DNA from: JAGKXB01 sp964498835
GTDB taxonomy: Bacteria > Pseudomonadota > Gammaproteobacteria > Burkholderiales > Burkholderiaceae_D
Assembly (NCBI GenBank): GCA_964498835.1
Contig: CAZCIX010000001.1
Location: forward strand, 30,295-94,294
Reading direction: 5' to 3'
Length of the DNA stretch: 64,000 bases
In this document: piece by piece, positions 27,222 to 35,295 of the stretch
Layout of the letters: every line of letters begins with the position of its first letter
How positions within the stretch are numbered: the first letter of the stretch is position 1
The notes under the pieces: model-generated
The model's database searches: none
Told to the model about the DNA's origin: nothing
Seen by the model: the letters and a program-made list of their open reading frames with translations, nothing else
Translations under genes and position numbers: made by a program

Positions 27222-27359
27222 TTAAAGATTGGCAATCTGGATGACAACTTCACCCTGAGTTTTGCCGGCTTCTGTCGACCAGAGGGCTTCGATGAGCATC
27301 TCCGCGACTTTTGCCGAGGGCTGGGGGGCAGTGATCAGTTGTCCGCATCCTCGAACATA
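27222..27359 (-). pseudogene. Possible 3' remnant of an oxidoreductase-associated gene
   Basis: An open frame without a start codon encodes about 46 residues ending EAGKTQGEVVIQIANL. It looks protein-like and ends 31 bp upstream of the OYE gene. I cannot identify the family. It would be the surviving 3' end of a gene that came in with the reductase. It could also be a chance open frame. Confidence 0.35.
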
Positions 27360-27397
27360 CTACCCAATTCGCGCAAGCGGCGCTCCAACGTGAGCCA

Positions 27398-27432
27398 TAA
27401 AAAATCCCAGTAAACACGGGGTTTGCTGGGAT
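27398..27432 (-). terminator. ssb terminator
   Basis: On the minus strand ATCCCAGCAAAC pairs with GTTTACTGGGAT (12 bp with one wobble) around a 5-nt loop, followed by TTTTTT. It begins 30 bp after the ssb stop. Confidence 0.9.
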
Positions 27433-27461
27433 CTTGTTTGCAACTACTACAAAGGTCGCAT

Positions 27462-27968
27462 TTAGAAGGGGATGTCATCATCCATATCTGAAAAATTCGG
27501 CGCAGGCTTAGCAGCCGGTGCTGGGCGTGCTGGTGGGTTATTTTGATTGTTGCTGTAACTATTGTTCTGATTGTTATTCTGATACGGCGCAGCGCCGCCA
27601 TAACCATCATCCATCGGCGCGCTGCCCATTCCTTGGCGGCTGCCTAGCATTTGCATGGTGTCGGCGCGGATGTCGGTGGCGTATTTTTCTATGCCGTCTT
27701 TGTCTGTGTATTTACGGGTGCGCAGGCTGCCTTCTATGTAGACTTGCGAGCCTTTTTTGAGGTATTGGCCAGCGATTTCGGCTAATTTGCCGAAGAAGGT
27801 GATGCGATGCCATTCGGTTTGTTCTTTTTTCTCACCAGTGTTTTTGTCTTTCCAGTTGTCGGTGGTGGCGACGGTGATGCTAGCCATGGCATCGCCACTG
27901 GGCATGTAGCGCATTTCTGGGTCGCGACCTAGGTTACCGACGATGATTACTTTATTGACTGATGCCAT
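27462..27968 (-). CDS. ssb: Single-stranded DNA-binding protein
   Basis: The 168-residue product has the OB-fold N-terminus ASVNKVIIVGNLGRDPEMRY and a disordered Gly/Asn/Gln-rich linker. It ends in the acidic tip DMDDDIPF, which docks partner proteins; PriA, encoded at 61668, is one known partner in other bacteria. AGGAG lies six bases before the ATG at 27968; a GTG just before it is an alternative. Divergent from uvrA, as in many proteobacteria. Confidence 0.97.
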   Translation of the reverse strand: MASVNKVIIVGNLGRDPEMRYMPSGDAMASITVATTDNWKDKNTGEKKEQTEWHRITFFGKLAEIAGQYLKKGSQVYIEGSLRTRKYTDKDGIEKYATDIRADTMQMLGSRQGMGSAPMDDGYGGAAPYQNNNQNNSYSNNQNNPPARPAPAAKPAPNFSDMDDDIPF

Positions 27969-28016
27969 CACGCACTCCTTTGTTTTCTATGATCTGTTCG
28001 TTGCTGCTGGGGCGAT

Positions 28017-28046
28017 TTTACGGCCATCGCCAAAAGCCGCTATAGT
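28017..28046 (+). promoter_or_regulatory. Candidate uvrA promoter
   Basis: TTTACG and TATAGT are separated by 18 bp, 77 bp upstream of the uvrA ATG. I see no convincing CTGT-N8-ACAG LexA operator in the ssb-uvrA gap. Confidence 0.4.
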
Positions 28047-28122
28047 AGCAGGTTCGCTTGTTTGCCGGCTTGTTTATCCGCAACAGTTTACTCATTCCCC
28101 CATTGAAAGCAGAAAGCAGTAC

Positions 28123-30996
28123 ATGGAAGAAATCCGCATTCGCGGCGCACGCACGCATAATCTTAAAAATATCAATCTGGACTTACCCCGTAACAAATTA
28201 GTCGTGATTACCGGTTTGTCTGGCTCTGGTAAATCTTCGCTCGCTTTTGACACTTTGTATGCAGAAGGTCAGCGGCGTTATGTGGAGTCCTTGTCGTCTT
28301 ATGCACGCCAGTTTTTACAGTTGATGGAAAAGCCCGATGTGGATTTGATTGAGGGTTTGTCACCTGCGATTTCGATTGAGCAAAAAGCGACGTCGCACAA
28401 TCCGCGTTCAACCGTCGGTACTGTCACGGAAATTCATGATTATTTGCGTTTGCTCTACGCGCGCGTGGGGACGCCGTATTGCCCGGATCACCCAGAAAAC
28501 CCGCTGGCCGCGCAATCGGTGGCGCAAATGGTAGATGCCGTTCTTGCCATGCCAGAACAAAGCAAATTGATGATCATGGCGCCCGTGGTTAGCAATCGCA
28601 AAGGCGAGCATGTGGACTTTTTTGAACAAATGCAAGCGCAGGGTTTTGTACGTTTTCAGGTGCAAAGTGGTACCCAGCCAGCACAAATTGTTGAAATTGA
28701 TGACATACCAAAATTAAAGAAAACCGAAAAACACACGATTTCTGTTGTGGTGGATCGCATCAAAATCCCATCACAATCTGACTCTGATGCGAATGGCGTT
28801 TCTCCAATCAAACAACGTTTGGCAGAAAGTTTTGAAACCGCTTTGCGCCTGGCAGAGGGCCGCGCGATGGTGCTGGATATGGACACCGGTAAGGAATGGA
28901 TTTATTCCAGCAAATTCGCTTGCCCGATTTGTTCTTATTCTTTGCAGGAGTTGGAGCCACGCCTGTTTTCCTTCAACAATCCCATGGGTGCTTGCCCCGA
29001 ATGCGATGGCTTGGGACATATTGAATTTTTTGATCCTAAACGTATTTTGGCGTTTCCTAGTTTGTCGCTAGCCAGTGGCGCCATTAAGGGTTGGGATAGA
29101 CGCAATCAGTTTTATTTCCAGATGTTATCCAGCCTGGCGGCGTTTTATGGTTTTGATATAGAAGCACCGTTTGAGAATTTGCCAGAACACGCGCAGCAAA
29201 TCGTTTTGCATGGATCCGGTAAGGAAGTCATTCCCTTCACTTATTTGAATGAACGCGGCCAGCTTGTGGTGCGTGAACATACTTTTGAAGGCGTGGTAAA
29301 TAATTTGCAACGACGCTATCGGGAAACGGATTCCATGGCGGTCAAAGAAGAGTTGGCGAAATTCATCAACGGCAAAAAATGCCCCTCCTGCCACGGCGCC
29401 CGCCTGCGTGTGGAAGCGCGTTTTGTCAAAGTCGGGAATGGCGAGCAGGAACAGACGATTTATGAAGTCGCGGCGAAACCTTTGCGCCAAACGCTGCGCT
29501 TTTTCAACGAGTTGGTGTTGACCGGCGCCAAAAAAGAAATCGCCGATCGCGTCATTAAAGAAATCATTTCGCGTCTGACTTTCTTAAACAACGTTGGACT
29601 CGATTATCTATCGCTTGATCGCAGTGCTGACACGCTGTCTGGCGGCGAAGCGCAACGCATTCGGCTGGCATCGCAAATCGGTTCCGGCTTGACCGGCGTG
29701 ATGTATGTGTTGGATGAGCCATCAATCGGTTTGCACCAACGTGACAATGATCGTCTGATCGATACCCTCAAACATTTGCGCGACATCGGTAACAGCGTGT
29801 TGGTGGTTGAGCATGATGAAGATGCGATTCGGACCGCGGATTATATTGTCGACATGGGTTTGGGCGCGGGTGTGCATGGTGGTGAAGTCATTGCAGAAGG
29901 CAGCTTGCAGGATATTTTAAAAAGTAAGAAATCACTAACGGCGCAATATTTAAATGGCACGCTCAAAATTGCCGTGCCGCAAAAACGCACGCCATTTAAT
30001 CCTGAAAAACAAGTCGTTATTACTGGCGCTAGTGGGAATAATTTAAAAAACGTCACGTTCAACTTGCCGGTAGGTTTATTGACTTGCATTACGGGTGTGT
30101 CTGGCTCGGGCAAATCGTCTCTGGTCAACGACACGCTGTACCACGCCACTGCACGGCATTTATATAACTCACAGGCAGAACCGGCGGAGCATGAATCCAT
30201 CAGCGGCCTGGAACATTTCGATAAAGTCATCGCGGTGGATCAGGCGCCGATTGGCCGCACACCGCGCTCTAATCCTGCGACCTATACTGGTTTGTTTACG
30301 CCGATACGCGATTTGTTTTCTACCGTGCCGATGGCCAAAGAGCGTGGCTACAGCCCGGGGCGGTTTTCTTTCAACGTCAAAGGCGGGCGTTGCGAAGCGT
30401 GCCAGGGTGATGGCGTGATCAAGGTTGAAATGCACTTTCTGCCAGACGTGTATGTGCCTTGCGATATTTGTCACGGCAAACGCTACAACCGGGAAACGCT
30501 AGAGGTGCAGTACAAAGGAAAAAATATCCACGAAGTGTTGGATTTGACGGTAGAAGACGCACACGTTTTCTTCCAACCTGTTCCCTTGATTGCACGCAAA
30601 TTGCAAACTTTGCTGGACGTCGGATTGGGCTATATCCGACTCGGCCAAAGCGCCACCACGCTATCCGGCGGCGAAGCGCAGCGTGTCAAATTGTCGTTGG
30701 AATTATCCAAGCGTGATACGGGGCGTACGCTTTACATTCTGGATGAACCGACCACCGGTTTGCATTTTCACGATATCGATTTGTTGTTAAAAGTCATCCA
30801 TCGATTGCGTGATCAGGGCAATACCTTGGTCATCATTGAACACAATTTGGATGTCATCAAAACAGCAGATTGGCTGGTGGATTTGGGGCCGGAAGGTGGC
30901 GCTGGTGGTGGGTTGATCGTCGCGACTGGCACGCCGGAGGAGGTGGCGCAGAATCCGGCTAGCGTAACGGGGAAATATTTGCAGCCCTTGCTATGA
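28123..30996 (+). CDS. uvrA: Excinuclease ABC subunit A
   Basis: Damage-sensing ATPase of nucleotide excision repair. With ATG 28123 the product has 957 residues, the usual size; the frame is open 60 codons further back into the ssb start, without support. Two ABC modules are present. Walker A loops are TGLSGSGKSSLAFD near residue 31 and TGVSGSGKSSLVND in the second half. ABC signatures are LSGGEAQRIRLASQIG and LSGGEAQRVKLSLELS. Zinc-finger cysteines are CPICSYSL and the CEACQGDG / CDICHGKRY group. Its 3' end overlaps the convergent ferredoxin gene by 6 bp. Confidence 0.97.
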   Translation: MEEIRIRGARTHNLKNINLDLPRNKLVVITGLSGSGKSSLAFDTLYAEGQRRYVESLSSYARQFLQLMEKPDVDLIEGLSPAISIEQKATSHNPRSTVGTVTEIHDYLRLLYARVGTPYCPDHPENPLAAQSVAQMVDAVLAMPEQSKLMIMAPVVSNRKGEHVDFFEQMQAQGFVRFQVQSGTQPAQIVEIDDIPKLKKTEKHTISVVVDRIKIPSQSDSDANGVSPIKQRLAESFETALRLAEGRAMVLDMDTGKEWIYSSKFACPICSYSLQELEPRLFSFNNPMGACPECDGLGHIEFFDPKRILAFPSLSLASGAIKGWDRRNQFYFQMLSSLAAFYGFDIEAPFENLPEHAQQIVLHGSGKEVIPFTYLNERGQLVVREHTFEGVVNNLQRRYRETDSMAVKEELAKFINGKKCPSCHGARLRVEARFVKVGNGEQEQTIYEVAAKPLRQTLRFFNELVLTGAKKEIADRVIKEIISRLTFLNNVGLDYLSLDRSADTLSGGEAQRIRLASQIGSGLTGVMYVLDEPSIGLHQRDNDRLIDTLKHLRDIGNSVLVVEHDEDAIRTADYIVDMGLGAGVHGGEVIAEGSLQDILKSKKSLTAQYLNGTLKIAVPQKRTPFNPEKQVVITGASGNNLKNVTFNLPVGLLTCITGVSGSGKSSLVNDTLYHATARHLYNSQAEPAEHESISGLEHFDKVIAVDQAPIGRTPRSNPATYTGLFTPIRDLFSTVPMAKERGYSPGRFSFNVKGGRCEACQGDGVIKVEMHFLPDVYVPCDICHGKRYNRETLEVQYKGKNIHEVLDLTVEDAHVFFQPVPLIARKLQTLLDVGLGYIRLGQSATTLSGGEAQRVKLSLELSKRDTGRTLYILDEPTTGLHFHDIDLLLKVIHRLRDQGNTLVIIEHNLDVIKTADWLVDLGPEGGAGGGLIVATGTPEEVAQNPASVTGKYLQPLL

Positions 30997-31245
30997 TTTT
31001 TGTAATTGCAAGCGCTCGTACTTAGCTTGCAATTCTTCCTTTGTCTCGCGCCACGCTGGGTTAAATGGAATACAGCTGACAGGGCAAACTTGTTGGCATT
31101 GCGGTTCGTCAAAATGTCCTACGCACTCGGTACACTTTTCCGGATTGATTTCATAAATTTGCGGTCCCATGAAAATGGCGTCATTGGGACATTCTGGTTC
31201 GCAGACGTCGCAGTTAATGCAGTCATCGGTGATTAATAAAGCCAT
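30991..31245 (-). CDS. YfhL-type 2[4Fe-4S] ferredoxin
   Basis: An 84-residue electron carrier. Two cluster motifs are seen, CINCDVCEPECP and CTECVGHFDEPQCQQVCP, with the longer loop typical of the YfhL group. The start at 31245 is preceded by a weak site. It is followed upstream by coaD (11-bp gap), so the two are probably cotranscribed with rsmD. Confidence 0.93.
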   Translation of the reverse strand: MALLITDDCINCDVCEPECPNDAIFMGPQIYEINPEKCTECVGHFDEPQCQQVCPVSCIPFNPAWRETKEELQAKYERLQLQKS

Positions 31246-31256
31246 AGTGTGTCAGC

Positions 31257-31763
31257 CTATTTAACTGGCGTATCCGTTTTTTCATTCTTTTGAATTTTCT
31301 CTTTCAACCATTTTTCCACCGAAGGAAACACAAAAGTCGAAACATCCCCGCCCAACACGGCAATTTCGCGCACGATTGTGCCGGAGATAAATTGGTACTG
31401 ATCCGATGGCGTCAGGAATAGTGTTTCGACATTAGGTAATAAATAACGATTCATGCCCGCCATTTGGAATTCGTATTCAAAATCTGACACCGCACGCAAA
31501 CCGCGCACGATGACGCCGGCGTTGTGTGAGCGCACAAAGTCTTTCAGTAAACCCGAAAATCCTTCTACTTGCACATTCGGATAATGTGCCAGCACTTCCC
31601 TGGCGATCTCCAGGCGTTCATCCAATGAAAAAAAGGGCCGCTTGTTTTTGCTATCCGCGACACCGACAATCACGCGACTAAAGATGCCTGATGCGCGGCG
31701 CACTAAATCTTCGTGACCGCGCGTTAACGGATCGAATGTTCCTGGATAAACTGCTACAACCAT
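31257..31763 (-). CDS. coaD: Phosphopantetheine adenylyltransferase
   Basis: Makes dephospho-CoA from 4'-phosphopantetheine and ATP. The 168-residue product has the nucleotidyltransferase signature YPGTFDPLTRGHEDLVRRA (the TxGH-type ATP site) and the C-terminal ISGTIVREIA motif. It lies between rsmD and the ferredoxin gene, an order seen in many proteobacteria. Confidence 0.96.
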   Translation of the reverse strand: MVVAVYPGTFDPLTRGHEDLVRRASGIFSRVIVGVADSKNKRPFFSLDERLEIAREVLAHYPNVQVEGFSGLLKDFVRSHNAGVIVRGLRAVSDFEYEFQMAGMNRYLLPNVETLFLTPSDQYQFISGTIVREIAVLGGDVSTFVFPSVEKWLKEKIQKNEKTDTPVK

Positions 31764-31840
31764 CGTGTCTCCAATGCGCTAAATAGCTGCCAAATTGCAG
31801 GATCAGAAAAGGCCGCATTATGCCTGAAAAAAAGCGAAGA

Positions 31841-32482
31841 TCAGGGGACCTTTTTGCGTTGCAGCAAATGATAAAACACATTGCCAGCTTGATCGGCACG
31901 CACGATTTCCCAATCAGCCAAGTAATCTGGCGTAGTTTTCATTTCATTTTCAAGCGGCGTGCCAGATTCCACATACAATAAGCCATCTTCGGTCAGTAAT
32001 TGCGTGCAGCTAGGCCAAATTTTGCTTAACCATCCTTGTTGATATGGTGGATCCAAAAAAATCATGTCAAAACGTTGCCCACGTTTAGCCATCGTTTGCG
32101 CAATGGCGCAGGCATCGCCATGGAGGATGGTGGTTTGCTCTGCCTGTAATTTCGTTTTCGTTGCATTCAATTGCTGAATCACGGGTGAGTAGTAATCCAC
32201 CATGGTAACGCTCGCCGCGCCGCGGCTGGCGGCCTCAAAACCCAGTGCGCCTGTTCCCGCAAATAAATCTAATACGGCTCGTTGGTTCCAATCTTGATCA
32301 ACAATATGGTTGATCCAGTTAAACACCGTTTCACGCACGCGATCTGGTGTTGGGCGCAAACCAGCCGCTTCTAGTACCGGTAGATTTGTGCGTTTCCACA
32401 TTCCACCAATAATGCGAACCTGGCGAGGTGCGGAGGATTTTGTATGCGTATGCCTGTTAGGTGTAGATGTTTTTCTTTGCAT
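31841..32482 (-). CDS. rsmD: 16S rRNA (guanine(966)-N(2))-methyltransferase RsmD
   Basis: The 213-residue SAM enzyme shows RIIGGMWKRTNLPV near the N-terminus, the SAM motif VLDLFAGTGALGFEAASRGA and the catalytic DPPY in IFLDPPYQQG. The start at 32482 encodes a basic, Thr-rich leader of about 18 residues. It is 77 bp upstream of coaD. Confidence 0.95.
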   Translation of the reverse strand: MQRKTSTPNRHTHTKSSAPRQVRIIGGMWKRTNLPVLEAAGLRPTPDRVRETVFNWINHIVDQDWNQRAVLDLFAGTGALGFEAASRGAASVTMVDYYSPVIQQLNATKTKLQAEQTTILHGDACAIAQTMAKRGQRFDMIFLDPPYQQGWLSKIWPSCTQLLTEDGLLYVESGTPLENEMKTTPDYLADWEIVRADQAGNVFYHLLQRKKVP

Positions 32483-32626
32483 GTTGAATTAGCATGTTGA
32501 ATTAATTTGATTCTTTAGTTCTGTTTGATTTAAGTTGGAAAATTCAAAAATCTCAAGGTATAAGGCTTATACTGCCTGCTTGCTCTTTGCGTCACTTCGT
32601 TTCTCAATTTTTCAAGGAGTATCAAT

Positions 32627-33073
32627 ATGAAACATCTTGTCGTTTCGCGACATCGCCAATCTGCGCAAGCGGGCCTGACATTGATTGAGTTGATGGTGAC
32701 TATCGCCATCCTCGGTGTTTTTGCTGCACTTGCGGTTTCCAGCTATCGAGATTATTTGGTGAAATCACGTTTTCCTAATGTCAAATTATCGCTTGAGCCA
32801 ATCAAGACAGCGATGACTTCATGCTTGCAACAACACGATGGATCGTTGGTTGCATGTGACAGCTTCAAAAAGCTGGACGTTATGATGCCAGCACCGACGG
32901 AAGATTTGGCTAGCGTTAGTATTGCCAGCAATACTGCGGTTATCACTGCAACGGCAACAGCACCTGTTGGTGGATACACCTACATTTTGACGCCATCGGT
33001 TACCACAACAGGCGATAAGAAAGTTGTTTTTAAAGTGTCGGGAACTTGTGCTGCGCAAGGAGATATTTGTTGA
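32627..33073 (+). CDS. Type IV pilin-like prepilin protein
   Basis: A 148-residue prepilin. A 16-residue basic leader ends in Gly16 and is followed by LTLIELMVTIAILGVFAALA. This is the class III signal cut by PilD, with Glu at +5 of the mature protein. The pair TSCLQQ/VACDS and the end GTCAAQGDIC provide cysteines for disulfides. An AAGGAG site lies upstream and a terminator follows, so it stands alone. No assembly genes are nearby, so it could be a major or minor pilin or a competence pseudopilin. Confidence 0.85.
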   Translation: MKHLVVSRHRQSAQAGLTLIELMVTIAILGVFAALAVSSYRDYLVKSRFPNVKLSLEPIKTAMTSCLQQHDGSLVACDSFKKLDVMMPAPTEDLASVSIASNTAVITATATAPVGGYTYILTPSVTTTGDKKVVFKVSGTCAAQGDIC

Positions 33074-33118
33074 TTGTTTAAATATGGTGTAAAGATCGCC
33101 ACATTTAAAACCAAAATT

Positions 33119-33159
33119 AAAAGCACCTTATGCTGCGAGGTCAAGGTGCTTTTAATTTT
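33119..33159. terminator. Terminator between the pilin gene and the DegS-like gene
   Basis: AAAAGCACCTT and AAGGTGCTTTT form a perfect 11-bp stem around a 13-nt loop, with T-rich flanks on both strands. It separates convergent genes. Confidence 0.88.
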
Positions 33160-33201
33160 CCTAAGCCTCAACAAGTTTGTGTGTGACATTGGTGCATGAC
33201 A

Positions 33202-34389
33202 TTATTCGATTTCGTTGTCGATATTGCTTCTAATCCGTTTGGCGTTCGGCCTTTTTCCTACTGTAACGGTCAGCGTTAACTCCTGATTTCGTCTTAACAC
33301 GGTCATTTTTACCGTTTTAGTGGGTGATAATTTCGCAATAAAATCCAGCATTTCAGTGGTGTCCGAGATGGGTTTGTTTTCAATTGCCAATAAAATATCA
33401 CCGGGTTTTATTCCGGCTTTATCCGCTGGCCCATTTCTCAATACACCGGCAATCAGTGCACCGGTTTTTTTCTTCAAACCAAAACTTTCGGCTAAGTCGG
33501 CAGTGATATTTTGTGGCTCGACGCCGATCCAGCCGCGAACAACGTGACCGGTTTTAATAATGGACTCCATTACTGTTTTGACGGTTGATACTGGAATGGC
33601 GAAGCCAATTCCCTGCGAGCCCCCACTCCGTGAATAAATGGCAGTATTGATTCCAAGCAAATTACCATTTGAATCTGTTAGCGCACCACCGGAATTTCCC
33701 GGATTAATCGCCGCATCGGTTTGAATAAAGTTTTCAAATGTATTGATGCCAAGATGATTGCGACCCAAAGCTGAAACGATGCCCATGGTGACCGTTTGTC
33801 CAACGCCGAATGGATTGCCGATAGCCAGCACTACATCTCCAACTTTGGATAATTCAACATGTCCCAACGTAATGGCTGGCAAATTGGATAAATTAATTTT
33901 AATCACGGCAAGATCGGTTTCAGGATCAGTGCCGACAATTTTGCCCGAAGCCTTTCGCCCATCAGCCAGTGCGACCTCAATTTCATCTGCGGCCTCAATG
34001 ACGTGGTTATTGGTCAATATATATCCCTGTGGGCTGACTATTACACCAGAGCCTAGACTGGATTGTTTTTCTTCTTCCTCACGGAAGCGGCCGCCGAAAA
34101 ATTTCCTAAAAAATGGATCCTCTAACAACGGATTTCTTGCTTGCCTGGACTCTTTTGTTGTGAAAATGTTAACAACAGAAGGCATTGCCCGCTTCGCCGC
34201 ATCACGATAAGAAGTTTGTGCCATTGATGCTGGTGCTTCTTGTAGTGTGACTGTAGAAGGGGCGATATGCATATTTTGCGCGCCGCTCATCATTTGGTTT
34301 ATCCATTCGGGCTTTAGTGTGGCAAAAATAAAATAAATAGCTAAACCGACAGTCACGGTTTGTGCAAATAACAGCCAAAAACGTCGCAT
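33202..34389 (-). CDS. DegS/HtrA-type serine endoprotease with one PDZ domain
   Basis: A 395-residue envelope protease. The N-terminal helix at residues 4-24 (LLFAQTVTVGLAIYFIF) should anchor it in the inner membrane. The catalytic triad is visible as NNHVIEA, ETDLAVIKI and INPGNSGGALT. A single C-terminal PDZ domain follows (GALIAGVLRNGPADKAGIKP). The architecture matches DegS rather than two-PDZ DegP. It diverges from petA, a common Burkholderiales neighbour. A role in regulated proteolysis of an anti-sigma factor is possible but not shown. Confidence 0.9.
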   Translation of the reverse strand: MRRFWLLFAQTVTVGLAIYFIFATLKPEWINQMMSGAQNMHIAPSTVTLQEAPASMAQTSYRDAAKRAMPSVVNIFTTKESRQARNPLLEDPFFRKFFGGRFREEEEKQSSLGSGVIVSPQGYILTNNHVIEAADEIEVALADGRKASGKIVGTDPETDLAVIKINLSNLPAITLGHVELSKVGDVVLAIGNPFGVGQTVTMGIVSALGRNHLGINTFENFIQTDAAINPGNSGGALTDSNGNLLGINTAIYSRSGGSQGIGFAIPVSTVKTVMESIIKTGHVVRGWIGVEPQNITADLAESFGLKKKTGALIAGVLRNGPADKAGIKPGDILLAIENKPISDTTEMLDFIAKLSPTKTVKMTVLRRNQELTLTVTVGKRPNAKRIRSNIDNEIE

Positions 34390-34596
34390 ATCAAGCCTAT
34401 CAATAAACGAGAACCAAAAATTAAATGATTTAACAAGTCTTAAAACCTAGAGTTTGCAATATGGGGGCAGATGCTGAGAATATCCAGTATTTTTTGCAAA
34501 TAGAGTTTTGTTATGTGTTGATTGAGGATGGTTGTGTTTCTTGTGGTTAATTTGTGGTCGATAACAATACGATAATCCCATAGATCGACATTTTTC

Positions 34597-34625
34597 TTTA
34601 TAACAAAGCTCAGCTCCGTTATAAT
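34597..34625 (+). promoter_or_regulatory. Candidate promoter of the petABC operon
   Basis: TTTATA and a perfect TATAAT are separated by 17 bp, about 60 bp upstream of the petA ATG. The rest of the 295-bp divergent region (34390-34684) is AT-rich and shows no other feature I can name. Confidence 0.55.
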
Positions 34626-34684
34626 TTAAGGTTATGGGTTTTTTTACAAATTTTTTGATTTTTTGACTGATTGGTGGAATTGGT

Positions 34685-35293
34685 ATGAGTGAAGAAAAGC
34701 AGGTCGATTCCGGCCGACGCGGCTTGCTCGTCGCCACGTGTGCGGCGGGTGGTGTTGCGGGATTGGCAACAACAGGAGCATTGGTAAGCACATTCCAGCC
34801 ATCTGAGCGCGCGAAAGCTGCTGGCGCGCCAGTGGAAGTGGATGTGACGGGCCTTGCTCCTGGTGAAATGAAGACGGTTGAGTGGCGTGGCAAACCTATC
34901 TGGATCTTGAAGCGCTCACCAGAAATGGTGGAGTCGCTCAAAAAATCTCATGATCAACTTGCGGATCCCGATTCGCAGCGCAACAAAGATGAATTGACGC
35001 CGGAGTATGCACGCAAAGAATATCGCTCCATCAAGCCAGAGTTGTTGGTTGTCGTCGGTATTTGTTCTCATCTCGGTTGCTCTCCGAGTACTAAATTCCA
35101 GCCGGGCCCACAATCTTCTTTGCCAGATGATTGGCCGGGTGGATTTTTGTGTCCTTGTCATGGTTCCACCTTCGATCTTGCTGGTCGTGTCTATAAAAAC
35201 AAACCAGCACCCGATAATTTACAGGTACCGCGCCATATGTTTGTTGGTGATAACAAACTAATCATTGGCAAGGATGAAAAGGGTGAGGCGTAA
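34685..35293 (+). CDS. petA: Ubiquinol-cytochrome c reductase, Rieske iron-sulfur subunit
   Basis: Subunit of the bc1 complex (complex III) that takes electrons from ubiquinol. The 202-residue product starts with a twin-arginine signal/anchor (SGRRGLLVATCAAGGVAG). The 2Fe-2S site is CSHLGCSP and CPCHGSTFDLAGR. First gene of petABC, with petB two bases downstream. Confidence 0.97.
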   Translation: MSEEKQVDSGRRGLLVATCAAGGVAGLATTGALVSTFQPSERAKAAGAPVEVDVTGLAPGEMKTVEWRGKPIWILKRSPEMVESLKKSHDQLADPDSQRNKDELTPEYARKEYRSIKPELLVVVGICSHLGCSPSTKFQPGPQSSLPDDWPGGFLCPCHGSTFDLAGRVYKNKPAPDNLQVPRHMFVGDNKLIIGKDEKGEA

Positions 35294-35295
35294 TC

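Noticed and set aside
27969..28122. LexA operator shared by ssb and uvrA
   Set aside because: A CTGT is present but no ACAG partner at the right spacing, so SOS control cannot be supported from this gap.
27943..28122. Extended N-terminus of UvrA starting inside the ssb start
   Set aside because: The extra 60 residues are not part of the family and ATG 28123 gives the standard length.
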